Counted from the first letter of the stretch, positions 35,850 through 44,513 are shown. The stretch: DNA of 59,798 nt from Clostridia bacterium (GCA_017460395.1 JAFUBA010000140.1:1-59798); one strand, 5' to 3'. Program-made: numbers and translations. The notes: generated by a model from the letters alone, not told the origin.

Positions 35850-36287
35850 TCAAACAAAGTCTACTGCGATGTCCACATACTCGCGGGCGTTATGAACGAT
35901 GGTCCCTGTGTTGAGAATTTCAATCTCAAAGGGCCCATCGCCAAAGTCCATCACATGCCGAAGGTTGATGGTGCGATCTTCCTGCTCAGCGATCTTCAAA
36001 AGCCACCTTGCGCAGTTGTCACCGCAGGTGGATGCATTGAATACCTTTCCCGGCTCAAACAGCACAAGAATCAGCGTTTTCACACTGCCGGAAAGACTGG
36101 TGGGTGGAATTTTCCCCATCACAGGGCTGTCGATGACCCCGCTATACAGCACCTCGGAATGGTCTACGTCCCGGATCATCTCCATGACAAACGGATCTGT
36201 GATCCAGTCATCTTCATAGTCATTCTTAAAGAAAACGGATGTGTTATATATCGACCCGGGCATATCACCAAAGAATACTTTCAGCAT
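35850..36287 (-). CDS. DUF4869 family protein
   Basis: This 145-aa cytoplasmic protein beginning MLKVFFGDMPGSIYNTSVFFKN matches the DUF4869 pattern, including LSGSVKTLILVLFEP, FNASTCGDNCARWLL and FEIEILNTGTIVHN. No enzymatic motif is evident and no function is known for the family. It heads a two-gene unit with the ATPase at 34626-35699. The pair may be a small defence or stress module; position at the edge of a defence island is the only support. Confidence 0.8.
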   Translation of the reverse strand: MLKVFFGDMPGSIYNTSVFFKNDYEDDWITDPFVMEMIRDVDHSEVLYSGVIDSPVMGKIPPTSLSGSVKTLILVLFEPGKVFNASTCGDNCARWLLKIAEQEDRTINLRHVMDFGDGPFEIEILNTGTIVHNAREYVDIAVDFV

Positions 36288-36467
36288 TGGATGGTTCCCT
36301 TTCAGTCATGGACTCCGGCTCAACCAGAGGTATACATATAGTCCTATAAGGGCCATATACATGGATCATGTAAATTCCGCTTAGCATCTGCAAAACGAAA
36401 TTCAATACATTTTTTAAGTTGCATTTACAAATCATTCTGTAGAATTTGTCAATTTATGTCGTTTGCC

Positions 36468-36496
36468 TTGATAAAGCGTTATGACAGGTTTATTAT
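36468..36496 (+). promoter_or_regulatory. Promoter of a small RNA
   Basis: TTGATA (36468-36473), a 17-nt spacer and TATTAT (36491-36496) form a good housekeeping promoter. It sits in an A/T-rich gap and points at a structured non-coding stretch. Start of transcription would be near 36503. Confidence 0.7.
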
Positions 36497-36502
36497 AAAC
36501 AT

Positions 36503-36619
36503 GCTAACTTGTGAGGGATGAAAGCTGGGTTCCCGAATGGGAGTAGGCGCTTTCGCTTAGAATCCTTTGCTCCCGGGGTTAGCGCCAAATGGCTCCAGAC
36601 TTCACGGTCTGGAGTTTTT
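36503..36619 (+). ncRNA. Small structured RNA with predicted H-type pseudoknot and own terminator
   Basis: This is a unit of about 117 nt between a clear promoter and a strong terminator, with no credible reading frame. GGGAG (36539-36543) can pair with CTCCC (36570-36574), and GGCGC (36546-36550) with GCGCC (36582-36586). The pairs interleave, giving a classic pseudoknot. A competing local hairpin CCC-GAAT-GGG overlaps the first helix, so two alternative folds are possible. The terminator stem CTCCAGAC/GTCTGGAG (36593-36614) is followed by five T. I do not recognise an RNA family. It could be an sRNA, an antitoxin-type RNA or a riboswitch that has lost its gene. Confidence 0.65.
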
Positions 36620-36799
36620 CTGTTTCAATACATCAAGGATGTGATCCGGATCTTTCTTGATCTCATCTACGATGAAGTCAATCGCCTGAATGGAACAGGT
36701 GTACTGTGGCTGACTGTAGAGGCGATGAGTATAACAGTACCGCTTGTTGTCTTTTCACACGTAATACGTCACAAAGTTATTCACATGGTAGTTGCTCAT
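36602..36799 (-). pseudogene. Small gene interrupted by one in-frame TGA
   Basis: Read on the minus strand from ATG 36799, the 66-codon frame gives MSNYHVNNFVTYYV, a TGA (36755-36757), then KDNKRYCYTHRLYSQPQYTC, SIQAIDFIVDEIKKDPDHIL and DVLKQKNSRP. The sequence on both sides of the stop looks like normal protein in a single frame, with a helical acidic C-terminus. I do not recognise the family. Because other genes here end in TGA, I read this as a nonsense mutation rather than recoding. Its 3' end overlaps the terminator of the convergent small RNA. Confidence 0.5.
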
Positions 36800-36863
36800 T
36801 TTTCCAATGACTCCGGCTTCATGCCGCCTTTGACCTCTCCACCGTAGAATATCAGTGCATCAT

Positions 36864-36893
36864 GCTCCGGACGCTCCTCGTCCGGAGCTTTTT
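36864..36893 (+). terminator. Strong plus-strand terminator without an obvious gene
   Basis: GCTCCGGAC and GTCCGGAGC form a 9-bp GC stem (36864-36888), followed by TTTTT. No plus-strand gene precedes it apart from the small RNA, which already has its own terminator at 36593-36619. It may block read-through toward the exonuclease gene, or end an unseen transcript from 36620-36860. Confidence 0.7.
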
Positions 36894-36975
36894 ACCTCTG
36901 ATACCCACCCCGCAGGCCATATATCCCCACCGATACAGCGCTGTGGGCATCGCCTTCTGGCACCTCGCACCCTTT

Positions 36976-37887
36976 TCATCCATCCAGCCCCACCAATGCA
37001 TAGAAATCCTGCTCGGAAAGGATCCGGATGTCCTGTCCTCTTTCCCGAAGCTCCTCTGCCTTCTTCTGCTTGGTGCTCTTCCCATCCTTGATCAGCATGC
37101 TGTTGTCATTGCTTCCGAGGACCAGGTAGTTCGTCTTCATGGTCACACCATCCTTGCAGATACCCCCACGATTCACCACCCGCTGCATGGCATCCTTCCG
37201 CTCCAGCTTCGCGAGCGTCCCCGTGAAGACGAAGACACGCCCGTAGCACTCACACGTCTCATCCACCACGGCTCCATCGTCCGCCACGATGTCCCTCGCA
37301 CTGCACTTGTTGCCATAGTACGAAGGCAGCCTCGGTCCCTGGGCGCGGACACACTCCATGGAGATCCCGTGTCCGTCCATGTACTGTACCATGTATCTGT
37401 AGCATGCCTGCGTCTGCAGGGCATCCGACAGGGCACGGTGCTCCTCTGTCTCGGCGATATGAAAGCGTATCACCAGATCCAGCAGCCTGTGGTGCCGCTC
37501 CTGCGGGAAAAGACGCCGGCTGATCATCATGGTGTCCATGAAGTCATTGGAAAAGGACCTGCCGTACAGCCGCTCGCAGGCCGCGCTCACAAACCGCAGG
37601 TCAAAGCCCACGTTGTGCCCGAGGATCACAGCATCCCCGGCAAATTCCAGGAACTGAGGCAGTGCCTCCTCAATGGTCGGCGCATCTGCCACCATCTCGT
37701 TCGTGATCCCCGTAAGCCTTGTGATGAATCCCCCAATCTCACGCTCCGGGTTCACAAGCTTCTGGAACTTCTCCTGGATCTCCCCGCCCTGCACCTTCAG
37801 GGCCCCGATCTCAATGATCCTGTCATTCTGCGCGCTCAGGCCCGTGGTCTCAAGGTCCAGCACCACATACGATTCCGGCATGCCCAT
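36976..37887 (-). CDS. DnaQ-like 3'-5' exonuclease with C-terminal BRCT domain
   Basis: This 303-aa protein starts at ATG 37887, 7 nt after GGGGAG; the frame to 37977 lacks a ribosome site. The exonuclease domain (about 5-170) has DLETTG (Asp11, Glu13), HNVGFDLRF and HRALSDALQT, so the DEDDh set is complete. The C-terminal BRCT domain (about 210-300) includes RVFVFTGTLAKLERKDAMQRVV and TNYLVLGSNDNSMLIKDGKSTKQKKAEEL. The same fusion is common in Bacillota and is thought to act in DNA repair or processing. It follows the Cys-rich protein gene at a 93-bp gap and is likely in its operon. Confidence 0.92.
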   Translation of the reverse strand: MGMPESYVVLDLETTGLSAQNDRIIEIGALKVQGGEIQEKFQKLVNPEREIGGFITRLTGITNEMVADAPTIEEALPQFLEFAGDAVILGHNVGFDLRFVSAACERLYGRSFSNDFMDTMMISRRLFPQERHHRLLDLVIRFHIAETEEHRALSDALQTQACYRYMVQYMDGHGISMECVRAQGPRLPSYYGNKCSARDIVADDGAVVDETCECYGRVFVFTGTLAKLERKDAMQRVVNRGGICKDGVTMKTNYLVLGSNDNSMLIKDGKSTKQKKAEELRERGQDIRILSEQDFYALVGLDG

Positions 37888-37980
37888 GGAACGTCTCCCC
37901 TCTCCCGGGACGACGGCTTCCCGCTGTCGTCCCGGATCTTCATGTGTTCCCCATACTTCCCCAAAAGGGCAGATCATTCC

Positions 37981-38499
37981 TCAGTCCACGTTGCGCTTCG
38001 GGCCGTAGAAGATCTTCCCCTGCTCAAGGTTTGATCTGTACATGCAGCCGTTAAAGAACCTGTCCTCTTTGTGGATGCACGCTTCCGCCTCCGAGCAACG
38101 CATGAAGTCATTGCAGCACCCGAAGGTTTCGGAGATGAGATTGCGGAAGATCACCTGCTTGCGCTTTCTGAGCGCCGCCCGGAGCCTTTCCATGTCCTCC
38201 TCGGACTCGATCTGCACGGTGGTGAACTGGGCAGACGCCTCACCCAGGCCCATGTCGGCGTACACTTCTTTGCAGACCTTCAGACGTGTGGCCGACTTCT
38301 GCGTCTTCCTCGGCAGGAACTCAAATACCTTGGTGCCGTAGAAGGAGTAGCTCTTTCCGCCGGTGATATCGTTGTCAGTGAACCAGTCTTTGTCCTTCTC
38401 TCCCTCGTAGATGCTGTCACCGAGCGCAGAGATATCATCAAAGGTCTCCGGCGGGGTGAACAGGTCATCGAAAAACGACAGCTGCGGCAAGGAAAACAC
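37981..38499 (-). CDS. Conserved Cys-rich protein, partner of the DnaQ-BRCT exonuclease
   Basis: The protein has 172 aa and probably starts with GTG 38499. The C-terminal 55 residues hold five Cys in FGCCNDFMRCSEAEACIHKE and FFNGCMYRSNLEQGKIFYG, a spacing that could bind a metal or an iron-sulfur cluster. The middle (GKSYSFYGTKVFEFLPRKTQKSATRLKVC) is basic. I do not recognise a named domain. Its conserved place directly upstream of the exonuclease suggests a role in the same DNA-processing step. Confidence 0.75.
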   Translation of the reverse strand: MFSLPQLSFFDDLFTPPETFDDISALGDSIYEGEKDKDWFTDNDITGGKSYSFYGTKVFEFLPRKTQKSATRLKVCKEVYADMGLGEASAQFTTVQIESEEDMERLRAALRKRKQVIFRNLISETFGCCNDFMRCSEAEACIHKEDRFFNGCMYRSNLEQGKIFYGPKRNVD

Positions 38500-39552
38500 G
38501 CCCTTTCAAGTCTTTCGCGGCACGCAAGGCCAGATGGCCCTGCGGCCGATGAAACATCAGATCATCAGGGGGCAGTATACCATGCCACGGCACCCTTCAT
38601 CAATCACGGGAAGCCAAAAACCAGAGCATTTTTCTGCACAGGTCTTATCAGACACCTACAGCCCTTATATTCTATGCCCGTTCTCCGAGCTATCTGGAAA
38701 GATCAAGGATCGTCTGCGGGCATATACGATTTTCAGTCAGGATCCGTTCCGGATCCTTGTGAAAATCAGTATACGGTGCCGGCCGGAGGCCCGCATACCG
38801 CAGGCACGGCAAAAAGGCACCCGCCCGCCTGGATGGATGCCGTATCATCATAGATGTGTCTTCCTGTTACACGAACCACCCGCAGGAAGCCCGGGCAGAA
38901 AGACGATGTTTCTGCTCTCCCACATGAAACAGTACGCCAAGAAAAGCGTTGTGCAGAAAGGTCAGCAAGTTTCATGCCACAGGATCCTTCTTCATGCCTA
39001 TTTGGATCCATGCCTTGAAGCACCAGATGCTCTCCTCCGGCATCTGGATCGTCATATCCCGAAGCCCGTGCCGCGCAGTCTGTGATCCCTCCAGTGCAGC
39101 ACCAGACGCCGCACCTTGACGCTTCTGTGACGTTCTCCCCGCAAATGCCGAACATCATGGCCAGGATCTACCCGATGCAGGGCTCCTGCGGGGAATCCAG
39201 CTATATTCTGTCCCCTGTACCGGGCGATCTTCCGGAGTGCAAGCCGCTGTTCCCGCCGCCCCGACAGATGTCGAACAAATGCCACAAGCTCATCTCCTCC
39301 CTGAGCGCTGTGAAAACGTCGCCCATCTCATGGGCACACGGCCTGGCGCCTTGCCGTCCTTTCAGCAGATGGGTGATGGCAGCATGTCTGCTGCGGCCGC
39401 GGATGCCATGTTCTTTTCAGTGGGCTTCTGCCTCAAGAGATGAACCCGGACATTTCTCTCTGTCTCACACGCATCCGCTTGGATCTTTCCCGGCGCCATG
39501 TCCCGCCACAAGATGCAGCATGTCCCATCGTTTTCTGCTGCCATCCCTATAT
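38500..39552. other. 1.05-kb divergent intergenic region
   Basis: No gene is supported on either strand; long frames here are shadows without ribosome sites or family resemblance. It contains a good copy of the dispersed repeat (38690-38765) and, at its right end, the TetR promoter/operator. The size is unusual for this compact genome and suggests a decayed gene or a repeat-rich spacer. Confidence 0.5.
38690..38765. repeat. Copy of the dispersed GATC-rich intergenic repeat
   Basis: This reads CTGGAAAGATCAAGGATCG, GCATATACGATTTTCAGTCA, then GGATCCGTTCCGGATCC. It aligns through most of its length with 45925-46005. Confidence 0.6.
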
Positions 39553-39603
39553 TTGACACGGTGTCAGCTCTGTGGTATTTTTTTCAAAGATGACACAGTG
39601 TCA
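39553..39603 (+). promoter_or_regulatory. Promoter with two TetR operator palindromes
   Basis: TTGACA (39553-39558), a 17-nt spacer and TATTTT (39576-39581) form the promoter. Two near-identical 13-bp palindromes, TGACAC-G-GTGTCA (39554-39566, over the -35 box) and TGACAC-A-GTGTCA (39591-39603, just past the start of transcription), are 37 bp apart. This layout fits autorepression by the TetR protein encoded next. Confidence 0.85.
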
Positions 39604-39628
39604 GTTTACATGAAGAGGAGGTATGCTC

Positions 39629-40267
39629 ATGTCAAGGGGTTCACCCGGGCTGACGGCCGCCCGCAGGGAGGAAATCATCGAGGCCTGCGCAAGGCTCTAC
39701 GAGCACATGAGCTTCAGGGAGATCACCATCAAAGAAATCGGCGCCGCCACCAGCTTCACCCGCACCTCGATCTACAACTACTTTGAGACGAAGGAAGAAA
39801 TCTTCCTGGCACTGATGCAGCAGGAATATGATCTGTGGGTCTCGGCGATGCATGCTGTCATGGAGAAGGAGGATCACCTGTCGCGGGATGCCCTCGCAGA
39901 GATTCTCTCCCGCACCCTGACAGACAGGCCACGTCTTCTTCGCCTTCTCTCCATGAACCACTTTGACATGGAGGCCAATGCCCGCCCCGAGCGGCTCGCG
40001 GAGTTCAAGGTGTCCTACGGTGCGTCCCTTGAGACCGTCGAACGCATGCTTGAAAAATATATCCCCGAGATGGACGAAACCGGGCGCCGGCAGTTCCTGT
40101 ACGCCTTCTTCCCCTTCATCTACGGGATCTATCCCTACACCAGCGTCACGGAAAAGCAGAGAAAGGCCATGGAGCAGGCAAAGATTCCCTATGTCTATCA
40201 GTCTGCCTATGACCTGACCTGCTCTTTTCTGAAAAAGCTCCTGAGCAAAGCGGAGGCAGCGACATGA
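39629..40267 (+). CDS. TetR-family regulator (autoregulated, with aldo/keto reductase)
   Basis: This 212-aa protein starts at ATG 39629, 7 nt after AGGAGG; the ATG at 39623 is too close to that site. The N-terminal helix-turn-helix is EITIKEIGAATSFTRTSIYNYFETKEEIF (about 33-61). The C-terminal helical ligand domain resembles the TetR_C group in which FYAFFPFIYGIYPY-like segments occur. It ends by overlapping the start of the aldo/keto reductase gene (ATGA), so both are translated from one mRNA that the two operators should control. Confidence 0.9.
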   Translation: MSRGSPGLTAARREEIIEACARLYEHMSFREITIKEIGAATSFTRTSIYNYFETKEEIFLALMQQEYDLWVSAMHAVMEKEDHLSRDALAEILSRTLTDRPRLLRLLSMNHFDMEANARPERLAEFKVSYGASLETVERMLEKYIPEMDETGRRQFLYAFFPFIYGIYPYTSVTEKQRKAMEQAKIPYVYQSAYDLTCSFLKKLLSKAEAAT

Positions 40268-41301
40268 AGTACACAATCCTTGGCCATTCCGATCTCACCG
40301 TTTCCCGGATCTGCATGGGCTGCATGGGCTTTGGCGATGCAGCTCAGGGACAGCACGCCTGGACCCTGGATGAAGCGCATTCCCGGGACATCATCCGGCA
40401 CGGACTGGAGATGGGCATCCATTTCTACGATACCGCGATCGCCTATCAGAGCGGAACCAGCGAGCAGTACGTAGGCCGCGCGCTCCGGGATTTCGCCAGA
40501 CGCGAGGACGTCGTGGTGGCCACCAAGTTCCTGCCCCGCACGCAGGAAGAGATCGAGAGCGGCATCACCGGGCAGCAGCACATTGAGCGGATGATCAACA
40601 AAAGCCTCCAGAATCTCGGCATGGACTATGTGGATCTATACGTCTATCACATGTGGGACTGGCAGACGCCCCTTGAGGACATCCTGGACGGCCTGAACCG
40701 GGTCGTCCGATCCGGCAAGGCCCGCTATATCGGCATCTCCAACTGCTTTGCCTGGCAGCTGGCCAGGGCCAACGCCATCGCGGAGCGCGAAGGCTGGGCG
40801 AAGTTCATCTCTGTGCAGGGCCATTACAACCTGATCTTCCGGGAGGAAGAGCGGGAAATGGTACCCTTCTGCCAGGAGGAAGGCATCGCCCTGACGCCCT
40901 ACAGTGCCCTGGCCGCAGGCAGGCTCTCGAGAAAGCCCGGTGAAACCTCCAAACGGCTGAAAAAGGATGCCTACGCCAGGTTCAAGTACGACGCCACCGC
41001 CCACCAGGACGGGATCATCATCGAGCGGGTTTCTGAGATCGCAGAAAAGCGCGGCGTGACCATGACCGAGGTATCGCTTGCCTGGCTTCTGACGAAGGTG
41101 ACGTCCCCTGTGGTCGGGGCCACGAAATACCATCATGTGGACGGCGCCGTGAAGGCGACGGAGCTGGAGCTTACAGAGGATGAGATCGCGTATCTGGAGG
41201 AACCCTATGTGCCGCACCCGCTGACCGGTGTCATGGCGCAGAACAGACCGGCAAACGCAAAGGAAAAGCATGTCTGGTCGACCGGCAGTCAGAAGATCTG
41301 A
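40264..41301 (+). CDS. Aldo/keto reductase
   Basis: This 345-aa NADPH-dependent (beta/alpha)8 oxidoreductase has the full catalytic tetrad Asp56, Tyr61, Lys88 and His129 (FYDTAIAYQ, VATKF, YVYHMWDW). The cofactor-site segments GISNCFAWQLARA and SPVVGATKYHHVDGAVKA are present. It overlaps the TetR gene by 4 nt. The family member is of the YajO/voltage-channel-beta-like group that reduces aldehydes. The natural substrate is unknown, but it is probably the inducer of the TetR repressor or a related compound. Confidence 0.92.
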   Translation: MKYTILGHSDLTVSRICMGCMGFGDAAQGQHAWTLDEAHSRDIIRHGLEMGIHFYDTAIAYQSGTSEQYVGRALRDFARREDVVVATKFLPRTQEEIESGITGQQHIERMINKSLQNLGMDYVDLYVYHMWDWQTPLEDILDGLNRVVRSGKARYIGISNCFAWQLARANAIAEREGWAKFISVQGHYNLIFREEEREMVPFCQEEGIALTPYSALAAGRLSRKPGETSKRLKKDAYARFKYDATAHQDGIIIERVSEIAEKRGVTMTEVSLAWLLTKVTSPVVGATKYHHVDGAVKATELELTEDEIAYLEEPYVPHPLTGVMAQNRPANAKEKHVWSTGSQKI

Positions 41302-41439
41302 AACCGCGGTGTCAAAGCCCCGGGATGAAACGGCACCTTCGGAGACGATCTGACAGATCTGCTCCGGCAGGTCTTCGAAGCAGGCATGACCCATGGTTTC
41401 AGTCGCCGGTAAGCCGCCTGTGCCTTTGCTGCCTGCACG

Positions 41440-41515
41440 CAGCATACCCGTTCCCGGAAGGATCCGGAGGGATAAGAGACGGCCTGCAGGCATATTCGGC
41501 AAACAGATTGCAACA
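41440..41515. repeat. Copy of the dispersed GATC-rich intergenic repeat
   Basis: TTCCCGGAAGGATCCGGAGG, a spacer, then GCAGGCATATTCGGCAAAC lie in the 250-bp gap after the aldo/keto reductase. It matches the 5' part of the copies near 38.7 and 45.9 kb. Confidence 0.5.
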
Positions 41516-41551
41516 GAGCAGGATTCCAGTAGTTGAAGAAAGGACGGAAGC

Positions 41552-42466
41552 ATGAGACACCTCTCCCTTATGGCAAGAATCGCAGAGATTTACCTGAAGA
41601 TGGCCTATAAGGCCCGAACAGACGATGAGATAGAGAAAGAGCTGCAGAACACAGACCGCTCCTCACCCGAGAGGTATACAAAGCCTCGGTCGTTAAGGCT
41701 TTCATCCGACTGCACGGAGTCGTCCGTGAACGGCTGTCCGGTCTATTCTCTTCGAAATGGTGCCGGGCAGCGCAGGACGATCATCTACCTTCATGGCGGC
41801 GCTTATGCGGGAGAGATCACAACATTTCACTGGAAGGCAGCGGATCGGCTGGCAAAAATGTGTGATGCTGAAGTCGTTGTGCCCATTTACAAACTGGTCC
41901 CCTATGCAACCTACAGGGAAGCGTATGACCTGATCAAGGAAGTGTACGTGCAGTCCCGCAATCAGCACCCGGACAGGCAGATCATCCTGATGGGTGATTC
42001 GGCAGGCGGCGGGCTTGCGCTCGCGCTCTGTGAATATTTTGCCCGGAAGGGCATCGCGCAGCCTGACAGAACAATTCTTTTTTCTCCGTGGGTCGACGTG
42101 AATCTTGAGAATCCCAAGATCCGGGAATACGAAAAGAGAGATGTCTTTCTTTCGACATCTCTGCGTGTATATGGCAGATGGTGGGCCGGGGACACGGGAA
42201 CTGACGATTACAGGATCAGTCCCCTGTTCGGGGATGTGGAAGGGCTGGATCATATCACCATCTTTGTCGGCACCAATGAGATCCTGTACCCGGACATCAT
42301 CCAGATGTACGAGAAGATCAGCGCCTCCGGACATGATCACGAGCTGATCGTCGGGAAAGAAATGAGCCATGTGTATCCGCTCTTTCCCATTCCGGAAGGG
42401 AAGCGTGCGCTGTCATACTGCTGTAGTATCATCAATGGATCCGTCCCAGAAAGACGAAATACCTGA
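41552..42466 (+). CDS. Alpha/beta-hydrolase esterase (HSL/BD-FAE-like)
   Basis: This 304-aa protein has the oxyanion-hole motif HGGAY (81-85), the nucleophile elbow GDSAGG (148-153, Ser150), an acid in NEILYPD and the His in MSHVYPLFP. It belongs to the hormone-sensitive-lipase type of carboxylesterases acting on small acyl esters. There is no signal peptide. It is separated by 250 bp from the aldo/keto reductase and probably has its own transcript. The start has a modest GGACGGAAGC ribosome site. Confidence 0.88.
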   Translation: MRHLSLMARIAEIYLKMAYKARTDDEIEKELQNTDRSSPERYTKPRSLRLSSDCTESSVNGCPVYSLRNGAGQRRTIIYLHGGAYAGEITTFHWKAADRLAKMCDAEVVVPIYKLVPYATYREAYDLIKEVYVQSRNQHPDRQIILMGDSAGGGLALALCEYFARKGIAQPDRTILFSPWVDVNLENPKIREYEKRDVFLSTSLRVYGRWWAGDTGTDDYRISPLFGDVEGLDHITIFVGTNEILYPDIIQMYEKISASGHDHELIVGKEMSHVYPLFPIPEGKRALSYCCSIINGSVPERRNT

Positions 42467-42563
42467 GATGGGTCCTGCGGGTGTCCAGAAGCCGCGAAAC
42501 AGCTGGCACATCCTGTACCCGTTCTCAGGACCTCAGGAAGGATCATGGATGCGGGTTGTCTCC

Positions 42564-43133
42564 TCACGCCCTCTGGCTCCGGTGCGGCAGCTGAGATTCA
42601 TATTTCTCCAAATGCACATGCTCCGTGTGCAGGTCGCTGTCCGTATAGGCCCGTTTCTCCTCGCACTTTTCCCCGATGGCGACCAGGTTCAGGACCGTAT
42701 ACCCGTCCGGCACACCCAGCAGGGCCCGGATTTCCTCATCGGAGGTCCTGGCCTGGCCCATGCGGTTGCGGATATGGACCCAGCAGGCACCCAGGCCGTA
42801 CTGTTCCACGGCAAGCAGGATGTACGCAGAGGCGATCGCGCCATCTTCGATCCAGAATTCTGCCTGGCGCCTGTCTGCCGTATGGACCATCACGACGATC
42901 ACGGCGTCCGCACCATTGATCTGAGATCCGCCCATCTGCTTGCAGGCGCCGATTTTACGGATCATGTCCCTGTCCCGGACGACGACAAACTCCACCGGCC
43001 TGTGGCCGAAGGAAGTCGGCGCGGTCAGCGCCACCTTCATGATTTCCCGGATGATCCCGTCATCGATATGCTCTGCGCCGTAGCGGCGAATGGAACGGCG
43101 TCTTCTGGCAAGCTCATACAGGTCGTTTTCCAC
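42564..43133 (-). CDS. Nitroreductase-family flavoprotein
   Basis: This protein of about 189 aa starts at GTG 43133 (VENDLYELARRRRSIRRYG), 7 nt after AAAGGAG; the frame to 43160 is less likely. The FMN-binding start RRRSIRRY, the middle APTSFGHRPVEFVVV and GLGACWVHIRNRMGQ match NAD(P)H nitroreductases. These reduce nitro compounds, quinones or flavins as homodimers. It follows the MATE gene closely on the same strand, suggesting a detoxify-and-export pair. Confidence 0.92.
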   Translation of the reverse strand: MENDLYELARRRRSIRRYGAEHIDDGIIREIMKVALTAPTSFGHRPVEFVVVRDRDMIRKIGACKQMGGSQINGADAVIVVMVHTADRRQAEFWIEDGAIASAYILLAVEQYGLGACWVHIRNRMGQARTSDEEIRALLGVPDGYTVLNLVAIGEKCEEKRAYTDSDLHTEHVHLEKYESQLPHRSQRA

Positions 43134-43160
43134 AATAAAGCTCCTTTCTGGTGGCATCAT

Positions 43161-44513
43161 TCAGCGGTAGAGTTTCTGCGCACCCCGCCAAAGCCGGATC
43201 GCCAGGGGAAGTGCGGCGATCTCCGCCAGCACAAACGACACCCAGACCATGTTCAGGGACTGGGTGCGGCTGAGGATTGCCGCAAACGCCAAGGGCAGGA
43301 TCGCCTGGCGCGTCATCATCAGCAGCATGCTGCGTGTGCCCTGAGACAGGCCCTGGAGCGCCGAGGCGAACACAAGATTCGGTATGGACAGGCAGTAGGC
43401 CACCGCGAGGATGCGAAGCGCAGGCCTTCCGATGGCGAGCATGTGATCGGATGCGTCAAACAGCCTGAGTACCGCAGTCGGACAGAGCTCCAGCAAGGCA
43501 AAGAAGAGGACAAACATCAAAAGTGAATCAAGCATGGTCCAGCGGATGGCCTCGTCGATGCGGCTGCCCCTGCCCGCCCCGTAATTGTAGGCGACGATGG
43601 GGATCAGTCCGTTGTCGATGCCGTGCACACCCACTGTGACGATGCCCTGGATTCTGGCACAGATGCCGTAGACGGCCACCGCCGTGCTGGAAAAGGCCAG
43701 CAGAATCGAATTCATGGCAATGTTGACGCCAGAGGTCAGAATCTGAACCATCGCGGATGGAACGCCCACCCGCAGGATCGCCCGGAGGGATTCGCCGTCG
43801 GGCCGAAGGGTGAAGGAAAAGGGAATCTCCCGGTTCCACCTGCGATTGATCAGAATGCCCGCAATCATGCCGACGAACTGCCCTGTGACCGTCGCGGCCG
43901 CCGCCCCCAGCGCCTCCATCCTCGGCAGGCCGAACAGTCCGAAGATGAAGATGGGGTCCAGGATGAGGTTCGTGACCGAGGCGGCAGACAGCGTGAACAG
44001 GAACAGCTTCGACTTTCCGCTGGCGATCACAAAGCGATCAAACACCCACTGGCCCATCTGTCCCAGGGAAAACAGCATGCAGACCGTCAGGTATTCCCGC
44101 CCGTAGGCCGCGATGCGTTCACTGCCGCCGGACTGCCAGGCAAAATAGGGCCGGACAAACAGCACGCACAGCGTGCAGATCAGCGCCCAGGAGCACAGCC
44201 CGATGAAGATCGCCGCGTTGGCGGCCTTCTTCACCCTGTCGGGCCTTCCCTCGCCCAGCGCCTTCGATATGACCGCGTTCAGGCCCACCGCGTTGCCAAG
44301 GCCCAGTGCGGACACCAGGATCTGCACCGGTGAGGCCAGGGACAGCGCGGTCAGCGCGTCCTCTGAGATGCGGGAGACGAACACAGAATCCACAAAGTTG
44401 TACAGCGAATTGATGAGCAGGCTCAGCATCAGGGGGATGCCCGTTCTGATGATGAGACGGCTCATCTTTTCGGTCCCTAATTGATTTTCCATCACATGGG
44501 TGACCTCGTCCAT
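43161..44513 (-). CDS. MATE-family multidrug/toxin efflux transporter
   Basis: This 450-aa polytopic membrane protein has twelve predicted TM segments in two repeats. MatE signatures are visible in LIIRTGIPLMLSLLINSLYNFVDSVFVSRI at the start and VGVPSAMVQILTSGVNIAMNSILLAF at the start of the second half. It would use a Na+ or H+ gradient to export cationic drugs or metabolites. The start has an AGAGG site. Its stop lies next to the nitroreductase gene. Confidence 0.93.
   Translation of the reverse strand: MDEVTHVMENQLGTEKMSRLIIRTGIPLMLSLLINSLYNFVDSVFVSRISEDALTALSLASPVQILVSALGLGNAVGLNAVISKALGEGRPDRVKKAANAAIFIGLCSWALICTLCVLFVRPYFAWQSGGSERIAAYGREYLTVCMLFSLGQMGQWVFDRFVIASGKSKLFLFTLSAASVTNLILDPIFIFGLFGLPRMEALGAAAATVTGQFVGMIAGILINRRWNREIPFSFTLRPDGESLRAILRVGVPSAMVQILTSGVNIAMNSILLAFSSTAVAVYGICARIQGIVTVGVHGIDNGLIPIVAYNYGAGRGSRIDEAIRWTMLDSLLMFVLFFALLELCPTAVLRLFDASDHMLAIGRPALRILAVAYCLSIPNLVFASALQGLSQGTRSMLLMMTRQAILPLAFAAILSRTQSLNMVWVSFVLAEIAALPLAIRLWRGAQKLYR

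Noticed and set aside
38411-39285. Open frames in the 38.5-39.5 kb gap
   Set aside because: They run through the dispersed repeat and read differently in each copy; no protein similarity.
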